A stretch of 64,000 bases of DNA from Capsicum annuum (Eukaryota > Streptophyta > Magnoliopsida > Solanales > Solanaceae): contig NC_061122.1 in the NCBI RefSeq assembly GCF_002878395.1, positions 74,725,658-74,789,657 on the forward strand, given 5' to 3'. Positions 1 through 11,720 of this stretch are shown here, one piece after another. Each line of letters starts with the position of its first letter. Positions within the stretch are counted from its first letter, which is position 1. The notes under the pieces were generated by a model. The model saw only the letters and a program-made list of their open reading frames with translations. It ran no database searches and had not been told where the DNA came from. The position numbers were made by a program, and so were the translations under genes.

Positions 1-1775
1 AATAATTAGGAGCCTATGTTTTGCTAAGTCATCTAGTTATTCTATATTATATTATACTTATATAGAAGATATAAGAAGAGTCACTTTCAACGTGACTGTT
101 TATTGGTTAAACTTAAATTTCATGGTGTTAATGTCTTTAAAACAAATTGTAACATCAATGTAATTATTTTTTTTTCTTTTTTATTTGAACCAAATAAAAA
201 CTTATTAAAAACAAAATTCATTCTTTTTTGTTTAATTACACATCCGCTATGAAAAGAATTTATCAAAATGCCATAATGTGTGGGTCCTTTAGACTTCCAC
301 TCTTTAGGTTTGTATAAAATTGTTTTGAATTTATTATATTTAAGTAAGTTAATTAATGAGATAATAATTTATTATAATAATTAATTATATTTAATATAAT
401 TAAATAAATTCTATTCTTTATTTACATTTCATAGAAAAAATATAATTTACTTTCTTCCTTATTCATTATATGAAATACTAGTTTGTCTCATTTAAATTTT
501 TAATGTATAATTAATAAAGTTAATCTAGTAAAATAAATTTTTAAATATTTTTTAAAACTTGTGTCAAGTCAGTATATATCAATAGTAATAAAAAAAATTA
601 AAGAGAAATACCTAACAAGTTTTTCACTATGTGAGGATAGACATAATTCTTTATTAAATCATGCATAATAATTGGTTATTTTTATATATGCAAATCATAT
701 TATCATTATTAGATTAAGATACTACTCCTATGAGTTGATAGATTTTATAATTTAAAAAATGAGCGTTAATTACTTGTTGGTTTGTAGGCATTTTAATCAT
801 CTCAAACTAAAAGAAAAAGAGTTAATGTTTATTTTTTTAGCTTAATTTATAAAATATATTTTACTTATATAAGTTATTTGATTGTTTTGATATTTTCTCG
901 ATTTATCTTAAAATCTATCGAATTTATAATTTTAATTAAAAACCTAATACTTCTTGTTCATTTAACTTCTAAAAATTCACTATCATTCCTAGAATTAACT
1001 ATAAAATTGAAAAATGACTTTTTACAGTGCTTATTATATTCTTAGGTAATAAAATTTTAAAAATTCATTTAAAACATTAATAAAAAGTGTATATATTTGT
1101 AGAAAAAATAGGCGATGTATATTTTCTCTTTAATTATTCTAATTTTTATTTTGACAAAGATATATAAATAATTTTAATTTTTATAATATTGGACCCTTAC
1201 TACGCAGATCATTTCCTCTGGTTAAAGAGATGAGGGTCAATATCAACTTTCATTATATATTTGTCTGCATACATACATCTCCTCCCTCAAATCGTCCTCA
1301 ATTTTGTCATATCAAGGGTGTGTTTGGACTTCGATATAAAGGAAAAAGGTTTTTGAAAAAGAAATTATTTTTGAAAAAGAAATTATTTTTTTAATTTGTT
1401 TTTGGAATATTTGATAACTATACAGAAGATATTATCTCAAAAGTAAGAAAAAATTCAAAATTTAAAAAATATACGACGAACACAATATATCGCATTCACA
1501 TAGTCATATTTTCAGTTTATACTAACATAGCTAACTTTTTTTCTTCTTGCAAAAATGTTTGCATTCGGTATACAATATTATACATGTATTGTATTCATTT
1601 ACCTAATAGGAAAATGTATAATAATGTATTAAAGGACTTTGCACACACATTGACACTATTATACAAAATTATACCATATAGTACAAATCTATGTAAAAAA
1701 TGAATTTCGTCACCTACAAACTCCAACCCACAAAAATTCCATCTGATCAAAGGGGTTAAGAACTTCACCAAGTAG
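1..1775. other. AT-rich intergenic DNA, no gene seen
   Basis: Very AT-rich with frequent stops in all frames and no open frame resembling a known family. The only local structure is a short direct repeat near 1352-1392, where a block of the form GAAAAAGAAATTATTTTT occurs twice in a row. No RNA gene or promoter could be recognised. Confidence 0.6.
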
Positions 1776-1960
1776 TTCAACAACAACAACAATAAACCCA
1801 GTGTATTTCCACAGCGTCGGGTCTGAGGAGGGTAAGATGTATGCAGTCCGTACCGCTACCTCCGAAGAAGTAGAGAAGTTGTTTCCGATAGACCCCCGGC
1901 TCAAGATAAGGATAATAAACAAGGGGATGGATGACATAACTTAAATAAAGAATAGTAAAT
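1776..1960 (-). repeat. RTE 3' tail shared with Au-type SINEs
   Basis: Read on the minus strand, this block runs through a conserved GC-richer segment (reverse complement of TCCGATAGACCCCCGGCTC and GGGTCTGAGGAGGG) into (TTG)n. The same 3' sequence is known from plant Au SINEs, which borrow the mobilisation tail of RTE LINEs. Here it follows the RTE frame at the right distance, so it is most simply the LINE's own 3' UTR. Confidence 0.65.
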
Positions 1961-2169
1961 AATAGAATAAAATCACAGGAATATGAAATACGGGAAATAA
2001 GAGCAACACGGAATAAGAAAAATAGGAACTAAGCAATAGAAAACAGGACACCCAACTAGTAGTGACATACACTCACATCCCAAAGACACCTATGTACACT
2101 GACCTATGATTACTAAATTCAGCTACACAAGAATTCTCCAGACTGCTAGCTACAACCCACATACTAACA

Positions 2170-2850
2170 CTAGCCTTCTACCCTAATCCTCGACCTCCAC
2201 GCCTTCATATCTAGGGTTATGTCCTCAGTAAGCTGAAACTGTTCCATGTCATGTCTAATCATCTTCCACCAGTATTTCTTCGGCCTACCTCTTCTCCTCC
2301 TGAAGCCATCCAACACTAGCCTCTCATACCTCCAAATCGGGGCATCCACGCCCCTCCTCATCTCATGCCCAAACCATCTCAGCCTTCCTTCCCGCATCTT
2401 GTCCTCCACCGAAGCCACTCCCACCTTATCCTGGATAATCTCATTCCTAACTCTGTCCCCTTTAGTAAGCCCACACATCCAACACAACATTCTCATTTCC
2501 GCTACCTTCAATTTTTGGATGTGAACGTGCTTAACTGGCCAACACTCCGCTCCATACAACATAACCGGACAAACTGCCACTCTATAGAATTTGCCTTTAA
2601 GCTTAAGGGGCACCTTCTTATCGCATAACACTCCCGAGGTGAGCCTCCATTTCATCCAACCTGCTCTAATACGGTTAGAAACATCCTCATCAATCTCATC
2701 ATCCTCCTGGATCATAGACCCAAGGTACTTAAAACTATTCCTCTTACACACATCCTGGGAGTCCAACCTCACCACCATTTCGTCCTCCTACCTCGAGTCA
2801 CTAAACTTACATTCCAAATACTCCATCTTGGACCTACTCAACCTACTCAA
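2170..2850 (-). pseudogene. RTE LINE reverse transcriptase, C-terminal fragment
   Basis: A 202-residue open frame (2170-2778) continues upstream in frame through one TAG stop near 2795 into more family-like sequence (KMEYLECKFSDSR). Typical features of the plant RTE C-terminal region are visible: [18 protein letters not shown] near the start, [39 protein letters not shown] and GRPKKYW near the end. In the intact protein this region lies after the RT palm and fingers. No endonuclease or catalytic YADD box is present here, so the fragment cannot be active. Identification is from remembered family motifs and is strong. Confidence 0.82.
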
Positions 2851-3048
2851 CCCAAATAATTAAATCTTTATCTAATAGCTTCAGATTTTAACCACAACTT
2901 TAAAATGGTAACTCAATTTTATATTTGTCTAAAGCATTAAGCAAATCACGTAACCCATTTTGTGAGTTCGCAAGCTTCTAGACCCCCAATGATAGAGTTT
3001 TTACTTTTTCACATGTAACTCATCCAACAATAATAAAATTTATGATAA

Positions 3049-5465
3049 TGACACAACCCGAACTGGGGCCTTATCGTAATGGGCATCCCAAGTCCAACCA
3101 GGACCAGAGACCACCTCTGATACCCAATCCAACCATCTAAACGCATACCCTGAGTCGAACGAATTTTGAACATATAACAAGATAGCGTATTTGTACTATT
3201 CCAGACTCTTGGATAGGTCCATAACCGTGACCAACCCAAGTAAGTTCAACCATCCAATACCCAACCCATAACGATACCAAAACCAAAATAATAACTAAGT
3301 ACGAGTCCATAACATAAAAAGATGGAACAATCAAAAATACAGTCAAACGGTATCAGCCCCAATACTAGTGCCAATACTAAGGCTGACACCAATACCGAAA
3401 CTGCTTATACCAACCCATAGTAGGTCTACAAAGCCTCTAACCAAAAGTAAAACAATATCTTATTGGGGCATGCCCCCAACCATAGCCAAAACCAAAGTCT
3501 ATGAAATAACCAAAGTATGTAAAAAACATTCATGATATGAAATGGAGCCTTCCAGAATATGGAAGCTCACCATTCAATCCAACAATTGATCCCAAGTCCG
3601 ACCACTAAGCAGGTGGAGTAGATGGCAGGTTCCTGCATCGCGTGAGGATACAGCCGCCCAAAAATGGGTTAGCGGGTGAACGCTAGCATGCATTCAGGAT
3701 AAGGATAAAATAATATCAACCTTTAAAACTCAGTAAACCAACAATATCCATTCATAACCATACATACATATATATAACCATGCTGGGAAAGAAAATCGGG
3801 TTTAGCATGCCTTTAAAATCATTAACCTGGTTATATGTAGCTTAACCGTCCTAAAATCGCCCACCGACTATATGGGTCCAGTGTAACCCCCTGAACAGGC
3901 CCCAATGTATGTAGCCGCATAAATCGGAGATACCATAGGAGTAGTGGATTCTTGAGTACCATTCGCTCTCCATGATACATATGTACAAATATACTTAGGG
4001 GATTCCCATGTACCCCGTAGTATCATATATGGTCGCCATGACCAATCCTCATATCGACAAATATGAGTTTTTAGTGCCCGTCCATTGGACTCACACCTTC
4101 ACAGTTAGCTATCACACCCCGCCATTATGCCCAATTAAAACCATTACCACACAACCAAACCACCATTCCATTTATTATTAACTAAGTCTATATAAGTAGT
4201 GGTATCATTATACCTACTATAGCTTGCAAGCAATATCCTTAGCCATTTTTATTTTTTTTGAAAAAAAAATTTCCATGCTCCTATAGATTACATTATTAAG
4301 TTGACTCGGGGGAATCCCATGTACCCCACAAGTGATCATTATTATGCTTGCTTGGGGGATTCCCTTGTACTCCACAAGGCTTTTAATTAGACCAAATATA
4401 ACCACTAAGACCTTATCATTTAACCATTCCAAACCATTTATACCATTTAAGGTTCCATTACCAAGTTATATCATACAATAGCTCAATGAAAGTCCAACAA
4501 TTTAACCAAAAACATTCTCATAGGCATTTTATTAAACATGTTAGGGGCATAGTATTTCCAAAGCCAAAACCATGTACCAATTAACCATTCTCATGAACCC
4601 AAATGTTCAAACTACTATAATAATATGAAAACCATAAGTAAAAGAGATGGAAAACCATAACCAACCATTGTAACCAAAACCCCCTACATATATTTAAAAA
4701 CCCAAGACCATACAACATTTATGCCATGAAAACAAATTATAAAACATATCTTTAATTGGAATTAATAATGAGGAAAGAGTAATAAGCCTTAGATTATGAA
4801 GATAACGGAGAGAAATTACCCTTGTAAGTCCCAAATTAATCCTATTGATGAAACCCTAGCCTTCTTCGACCCAAGAGCCTTTGAGAGAGTTTCTACTTGT
4901 TTAAGATTAGAATATTAGGGTAAATGATGTTCTAAGAATGACATAAGTCATGGGGTCTTAAGAGGTTAAGAGGGAAAATGTCCAGATTACCCCCAACTTA
5001 AACTGCATAAAATTCCTGGAGGAGGGTACGATTTCATCATACCATACGTACCTTATCATATGAGCGGTACCCACCACTTATACCCTAGGCATCTATTAGA
5101 ACCCCAACACTAACCAGCATACGACCAACAAGCCCCAATCGTACCCAAGCATATGACAAGTACCCTTAACCCATACCTTAGGCAGAATCAAAAAAGGTTG
5201 ACATTGTCCAACAGACGAGTCAGACTATGCCACTCATACCCTATCTCATGACTCATAGTGAGCCACTCGTACTCAGATCCAAGTTAAGTTACTAAGTTTC
5301 AGATTAAGTAAAGGAAAGCCCAACCCAACGACCCATCACCCACCATATGACTCGTACCAACCTAGTCGTACCCATTCCAGAAACTCAACCACCCAACACT
5401 AGACAACATACGACTGGGTTATCTGACCCGGATCCTCACCATATGACTAGTATGGTGAGTCGTAT
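3049..5465 (-). repeat. Gy-A 3' LTR, major part
   Basis: Matches 20986-23463 almost throughout by eye (for example the paired blocks at 3050-3250 and 20990-21190, and 4960-5460 and 22910-23405). The outer end reads TGACACAACCCG on the plus strand, like the outer end of the Gy-B 3' LTR at 24411. The LTR stops at 5465 in the middle of the sequence GTGAGTCGTAT and resumes at 8131, with a solo LTR in between. Confidence 0.85.
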
Positions 5466-6375
5466 TGTAACACCCCAATTCTACACCTTGGACATTACAT
5501 GGTGCTTAGGACCTTTAAAGATCATAAGCTAACCCATAACTGGCACCTGCTGTGAGCACTGAATAATAATACTAAAAATATATGTGAAAGTTAGGCTGAA
5601 AATGCCATAAGGTTCATAAACTAAAAACAAATACTGAATACTGATAATAATACTAAAAAACTATACATCTTTCTTAAGTAGTCTAGTTCGAAAGCCTCTA
5701 ATTATCTGAATGTAGAGTTGATGGGATAAGTCACCAACTAACTCCAACTACTGAACATACTAAATCTACTGAAATACTAAAATAAAATAATATCCTCGAT
5801 GGATGAGGACTCACTACTGAATCTGCTGCTAATATCGTGAGCTGCTAAGTATGATCAGGAACCCATATGTCTGAACCTATGATATTAGACATCATAGCGC
5901 AAAAGAGAGTATGCGATCAATACGCGTAATATACTAGTATGCTAAGTGGGGTAAGGTTAATATGCATGGGCTCATATACATAAACACTAACTGACTAAAT
6001 GATATAAAGTAACTGAATGAGCATACATGGAGAGCTGAACCTGATATGAACACTGAGTATACAATACTATACATATACATATATACATGTCGTGTGTCTG
6101 AGATTACACTGAAACTGAGTACTGAGTTTCGTTAGCCAAATAACTGATAACTGGGTAACTGATAATTAACAGACCTGGTTCTGTAGAGATGAATTGAGTT
6201 CTACACTGAAGTCTGAAATTGAGACTGTAACTGTGGGAGTGTTCATCCAACCGACATACCTCGATGTAAACTAATTTAGGGTCCAACCTATGACCCTAGT
6301 TGGAAGGGTGTTAGCACCTTTCCATGGGATACTAACATTGGCTAGGTCAACCCTAATTTGGAAGAAATACTCATG

Positions 6376-6399
6376 AATATATATATATATATATATATG
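6376..6399. repeat. (AT)n microsatellite
   Basis: About 12 AT repeats inside the solo LTR. Confidence 0.9.
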
Positions 6400-7439
6400 A
6401 TTACGTCAACCCTAGTCTGGTTACGCTGGCTACATAGTTCTGTAACTCAGGGATTGCTACTAAGGGTCAACCCCTAACTGGAAGGAATGTCCCTCATCCC
6501 TATGTTCGCTCGATACTAAATCCTACTCCCAATTGAAATGACTCGCATTACTTAACTAGACTGTACTAAGAGTAACTAAACTGACACTGATCATGTGGAC
6601 TGGCTGAGCTGGACTTGGTTCACTTAGTTCTGCTAATTGACTAAGTACTACTATTCGTGAGTTTTACTGGGACTATTTTGTAACTACTGTAGCTAAGTAA
6701 ATAGATAAATTTCGGGTATTAAATACCCCTAGGACTCGATAACATCAATAATAAAACATAGCCAATCTTGAAATCATAGCAATAATCAACAATTCATTCA
6801 CTAAGACATTTTGCCAAACACTTGGAGGTCATGAACTTGTACATGAATGAGAATACATTCTAACATGTCATGATTACACTATTCAATTCATATGGATATT
6901 CTTTCAAACACTTGGGGAGCATAATTAATGTACATGATAATAAACATCACATAAGCATCATGACTACAACTTAAACTTGCAATTTCAAAGGTTTTGACAT
7001 GGGAGTTACAGCAATCAACATATATGCTATCTTATGTTCATGAAACTTATAATTAAATCTTGAATTGAAACTCATACAACAACACAACAATGAATATAAC
7101 TCAATTTGTGCATCTAAATCCTGAATCTGAAAACTTGTAATTTTAAAAAGGGTTCTTGAACTCCAAGGATGGAAGAAATCTAAGGATGAACACCTAACAT
7201 ACCTGAGTAGTTGAATTCTTGAAGTTTTTTGGAAATTTTCTTGGGAGTTGATCTTGAATCCTGAAGGCTAGGGTTTTCTATTTGAGATAAAATGCTCTTG
7301 ATTTAATAGGAATTGAATAAAGTAATGGCTAAGTAGGCTTTTAGGACATTAATTTTGTGTTTTGGACTGATTTGGGTCATGGAGAAAGACCCAACTGCCC
7401 CAGAAATAGTAAAAAAGTTTTGTCACTGGATCCCATTTT

Positions 7440-7790
7440 TGGGCTTCACCGTGACGCGGTGCCATCGCGGTGAGCCACTGGAATTTGGCTGAAACTGTAT
7501 TCCACGAACTAGTGTGAAAATACAGTTTGATGCAATGCGGTGGAATCGCATTGCATCACTGGAAATTGACGAATGCGAACTGGCACTCTAGCGCGATGCG
7601 GTGCTATTGCGTTTTGTCACTGAAAGCTGATGAGTGCGGATTTGCACTCTACTGCGATGTGGTACTATTCTTATCGTAATCTATAACGTGACACAAACTT
7701 ATCGTAATGAGCTACTAGATTATGCCAATCGAAGGACAAGTGCCATTTGGCCTATCACCGCGATGCGGTGGTATCTCGGTGCTTTACTAT
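7440..7790. repeat. GC-rich degenerate tandem repeat in the solo LTR
   Basis: Four or five diverged units carry the motif GCGATGCGGTG followed about 8-10 bases later by ATCGCGGTG or ATTGCGTTT-like sequence (7449-7483, 7533-7560, 7590-7620, 7650-7680, 7757-7782). They are separated by copies of a block like TGCGNANTGGCACTCTA and CACTGGAA. CpG density is far above that of the surroundings. Confidence 0.6.
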
Positions 7791-8130
7791 CTGGAACTAA
7801 AATTGCCATAACTTCTTTCCCAGTAATCGGATTAAGGAAAAATTGATATCGTTGGAAAGCTGATTGAATTTTCTATACTTTGGTAGGTCTTAAACTGGAA
7901 AATTCTGAGTAGATCAAAAGTTATGCTCATTTGAAGTTAACTAAAGTAACATTCATATCGAATACTCTATCGGTAAGGGATATTTTAATTCATCCAATAG
8001 CTGATAGTTATTTGAGACCTTAATATACATCAAACTAACTCATAACACTATCAAAGAGCCATAATGTACTATACATGAGCTTGAAACACGACTCTATCAT
8101 TGGTTTAGCTTTTTGGGGTATTATACGTAT

Positions 8131-8182
8131 GATGCCCAAAAAGTCTAAAACCTAGGAAATTTCTAAGGTCCAAGGTGTTTTA
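8131..8182 (-). repeat. Gy-A 3' LTR, remainder after the solo-LTR insertion
   Basis: Continues the LTR from 5465: AAAGTCTAAAACC and GGAAATTTCTAA match 23415-23445 in the other LTR. It ends AGGTGTTTTA at the purine tract. Confidence 0.8.
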
Positions 8183-8199
8183 GTCCCCCCCACTAGGAT
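8183..8199 (-). other. Polypurine tract of Gy-A
   Basis: The minus strand reads AGTGGGGGGGAC immediately upstream of the 3' LTR, the expected position of the plus-strand priming site for reverse transcription. Confidence 0.7.
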
Positions 8200-8379
8200 C
8201 ATTTGTCCCCAAATGACGGGCAAGGTAGTATAATCACGAATTATACCCCAACATAACCATTCCAACATTTAACTAAGTTAGAAAACAAAGATGCAAGGAA
8301 ATCAACCTTCCTTTAACCAAGTTAGAAAACAAAGATGTGATCAAGAACACACACCTTCCGCATGAATATTCGGAGCAGA

Positions 8380-9777
8380 AAACAAATACGGATACTTGGA
8401 CTTCATATCCTCTTCTGTTTCTCAAGTAGCTTCTTCAACCTTGTGATTTCGCCTTAGAACCTTAATCAAAGCTACACCCTTGGTCTGTAACCAACGAACC
8501 TGCTAATCCAGGATCTCAACTAGGATCTCCTCATAGGACATAGAATCTGAGATACTCAATCCTTCGAAAGAAACAACCGATAAAGGATCACCTGTACACT
8601 TTCTCAACATAGAGACATGGAATATCGGATGAATAGAGCTCAAACTAGAAGACAAATCCTATTTATACTCAATATTACCAACCCTCCTCAAAAACACATA
8701 AGGACCAACATACCGGGGACTGAGTTTTCCCTTTTTGCCAAACCACATTAATTACTTCATGGGAGACACCTTTAGGAACACCCTATCCCCAACCTCAAAC
8801 TCCAGGTCCCTATGTCTTACATCTGCATAGGACTTTTGGTGACTTTGGGAAGCCTTAAGCTTATCATGAATCACCTTTACCTTCTCCATAGCCTGATAAA
8901 CCAAATTCAGAGGGCAAAATATATCTGCCTTACCAAGCTTGATCCACCCAATAGGAGATCTACACCTCCTACCATATAATGCCTTAAAAGGGGCCATCCC
9001 AATGCTAGAATGATAGTTATTGTTGTAAGCAATCTCTACATGAGGTAGATGCTCAACCCAATCACCACCATAATCAATCACACATGCACTAAGCATTTCT
9101 TCCAACGTCTGAATAGTCTTTTCTGCTTGCTCATCCATCTGTGGGTGAAAAGTAGTACTCAGACTAACCTTAGTACCTAACCCTTTCTGAAACAACTTTC
9201 AAATATAAGATAAAAACTGCATACCACGATCAAAGATAATTAAAATAGGTGCCCTGTGCAGCTTTACAATCTCATAAAGATATAACTTTGCATAATCCTT
9301 AGCCAAAAAGTTAGTCCTCACTGGCAATAAGTGAGCCGACTTTGTCATCCAATGCAGAATGACCCAAACTGAATTAAATTAGTTCTGAGACCAAGAAAGA
9401 TAGGTAATAAAATCCATATTGATCACCTTCTATTTCTATTTAGGCAATTTAATTTCTTGATACAACCCTTCGGGCCTCATGTGCTCAATTTTCACTTGTT
9501 GATACACCAAATATTTGGCTAGCAAATCAGCCACATCTTTCTTCATACCATTCCACCAATATATCTTCTTAAGATCATGATACATTTTTGTCGAACCGGG
9601 ATGAACAACGTAGTGTGACTCATGCATCTCAACCAATATCCTTTCTCCAAAACCATCAACGTCACGAACACATAACCTACTTTGGTACCGCAAGGTCAGA
9701 TCACCACTGATCTCAAATACCATTACCTTTTGCCCACATACCCCGCTCTTGATTTTTATCAATATAGGATCTAGCAT
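8380..9777 (-). pseudogene. Gy-A integrase and chromodomain (degenerate)
   Basis: Reading order is from 9777 down. The zinc-binding N-terminus (9436-9777) has His52 and His59 of the HHCC set, but both Cys positions are Tyr (AKYLVYQQ, residues 89 and 92). The catalytic core is broken by stops between 9196 and 9435, although FDRGMQF with its Asp can be read near 9225. The last core segment (8752-9195) keeps FHPQMDEQAEKT with the catalytic Glu, and ALYGRRCRSPIGW. Downstream, 8380-8751 reads through stops as the GPY-like and chromodomain region (SPRYVGPY, then VEILD and a chromodomain-like stretch ending KSKYPYLF). In a live element this protein inserts cDNA and targets it to modified chromatin. 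It cannot work here. Confidence 0.8.
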
Positions 9778-10480
9778 TTGCTTCTCCTTGATCTCTTCAC
9801 AAAGAGATGACTAAGCCACTTCCTGTACCAACATACCACCATTTTCAGAGTCCAAAGGCAAACTCGAAGATTAGCCAAGCGGTGAATATCCTTCACCAAC
9901 TCCCGCCTCTCCTTGTACATATAAGCTAAACTCCCCATGGACAACCTGCTAAGAGCATCAACAACAACATTAGCCTTACCTAGATGGTAGTGAAGACTCA
10001 TGTCATAATCTTTGAGAAAATCAAGCTATCTTCTTTTCCTGAGATTAAGATCTTTCTGAGTGAACACATATTGTAGACTCTTATGATAAAAAAGATGTCC
10101 ACGTGCACTCCATATAAATAGTGTTGCCAGATTTTCAACACAAACGCCATTGGTAAAAGCTCTAAATTGTGAGTAGGATATTTCTCTCATGTACCTTCAA
10201 CTGCCTAGAAGCATAGGCAATCACCTTACTATGCTGCATCAGAATATAACCAAGTCCCACCTAGGATGCATCACAGTAAACCACAAACCCTTCATTCCTT
10301 TCAAGCAAAGACAAAATTGGAGCCAAAGTTAGCTTATCCTTCTGCTTCTCGAAACTACCCTCACAAGCATCTAACCAAAAGAACTTGCCTTCTTCTGAGT
10401 CAACTTAGTCAAAGGGGAATCTATACTTGAAAAACTTTCCATAAACCTCCTATAATATCCAGCCAAACCCAAAAATCTTC
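9778..10480 (-). pseudogene. Gy-A RNase H region (degenerate)
   Basis: Minus-strand frames read, in order, CLKGMKGLWFTV (start of RNase H), [15 protein letters not shown] near 10030-10085, then [20 protein letters not shown] (9942-10001), the conserved linker between RNase H and integrase in chromoviruses. Several frameshifts and stops separate these blocks. In an intact element this domain removes the RNA template. Confidence 0.7.
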
Positions 10481-11250
10481 TAATATCTATTGGAGTCGTG
10501 GGTCTATGCTATCTCTTAACCACCACCACTTTTTATGGATCCACCATGATCCCTTACTAGAAATAATATGACCAAGAAAAGTAATAGTTTCAACCAAAAC
10601 TCATATTTTATGAATTTGGCATACAACTACTGTTTTTCAAGGTCTACAACACCACACAGAGGTGGTTGACATGGTCCACCTCACTCTTAGAGTACACCAA
10701 AATATCATCAATGAACACAATGATAAACAAATTAAAAAACTGATAAAAGACCCTATTCATCAAATCCATGAATGTCACCGGGGCATTGGTCAAATCGAAT
10801 AACATAACCAAGAACTCAAAGTGCTCGTATCGAGTTCAAAAAGTTGTCTTGGGGATATCCACCTCCCTAATCTTAATTTGATGATACCTAGACCGAAGAT
10901 CTATCTTACAAAAGAATTTGGTACCCCACAATTAATCAAAGAAGTCATTTATTCTTAGAAAATAATACTTATTCTTAATTGTTACCTTATTCAACTATTG
11001 ATAATCAATACATATTCGAAGGGAACCATCCTTTTTATGCACGAATAACACTAATGTACCCCACGAAGACACACTAGGATGGATAAAACCCTTATTTAAA
11101 AGATCCTTAAGTTGCTCCTTGAGTTCCCTTAACTCAATCGGAGCCATTCTATAAGGAGAAATAGCTATTGAACGAGTGTCCTGAACCAAATCAAATCCAA
11201 ACTTTATCTCCCTATCCAGAGAAAACTAGAAATATCATCCAGAAAGATCT
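10481..11250 (-). pseudogene. Gy-A reverse transcriptase (degenerate)
   Basis: An open segment at 10995-11189 carries [33 protein letters not shown] and [12 protein letters not shown], the N-terminal RT motifs. Further on, through stops, KIDLRSRYHQ and the catalytic [12 protein letters not shown] (about 10690-10720) can be read. Downstream of that comes [17 protein letters not shown]. The family and position in pol are clear, and the frame is broken several times. Confidence 0.8.
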
Positions 11251-11379
11251 CAGGAAACTCATTCACCATTGGAACCGAATGCAAAGAATGATCTTCCTAG
11301 TTAGAGTCTTTAACCCAGACCAAATGATAGAGACACCCTTTAGAGATTAACCTCTGAGCTCTAAGATATGATATAAACT

Positions 11380-11720
11380 TCCTCTTAGGATCTAAGGTGC
11401 CACCCTCTCATTCAATAACCGGCCCACTAGGAAACCTAAACACAACCCTATGGGTGTGACAATCTAAGGATGCGTAGTACGAGTATAACCAATCTATCCC
11501 TAGAATGAAATTAAAATCCACCATATCTAATTCAAATAAATCCAACAAAGTCTCCTTACTACTAAAAAATACCACACACCCCCTGTAGACTTTTTTAGAA
11601 ACCACATAGTCATCTACCAGTGTAGAAATAGAAAAAAATCTAAAATAACCTCGGGATCAAACAAAAATAGACATCCATAAATAGGGTCACATGAGATAGT
11701 GTGGATCCAGTCTCGGTACC
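11380..11720 (-). pseudogene. Gy-A aspartic protease (degenerate)
   Basis: An open segment at 11408-11605 has [16 protein letters not shown], a hallmark of chromoviral proteases. Upstream (about 11680-11700) the active-site region reads ETGSTLSHVT where the family normally has Asp-Pro/Ser-Gly-Ser-Thr, so the catalytic Asp seems to be lost. Confidence 0.7.

Larger units (their letters stand above)
1776..2860 (-). mobile_element. RTE-clade LINE, 5'-truncated 3' fragment (RTE-1)
   Basis: This is the last kilobase of a non-LTR retrotransposon of the plant RTE clade, read on the minus strand: the C-terminal part of the reverse transcriptase polyprotein, a 3' UTR of about 350 bases, and a short (TTG)n tail at 1779-1793. 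The upstream part (endonuclease and RT core) is missing, as expected from the 5' truncation of LINE insertions. The left end (element 3' end) is well defined by the TTG tail. The right end near 2860 is estimated from where the reading frame stops resembling the family. No clear target duplication was found. Confidence 0.8.
5466..8125 (-). mobile_element. Solo LTR of a second gypsy-type family, inserted in the Gy-A LTR
   Basis: The insert begins TGTAACACCCC and ends GGGGTATTATA, imperfect inverted ends, and is bordered by a perfect 5 bp duplication CGTAT (5461-5465 and 8126-8130). On both sides the Gy-A LTR continues exactly as in its partner at about 23400. It has no coding region, primer site or second LTR. 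The ends and the first 80 bases resemble the Gy-C LTRs (44408 and 51898: TGTAAYGCCCC, then a GGTGCTT block and AAGCTAACCC), so a related chromovirus is the likely source. At 2.66 kb it is slightly longer than the Gy-C LTRs. A terminal CA has become TA. Strand is inferred from the matching orientation of the Gy-C LTRs. Confidence 0.85.
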
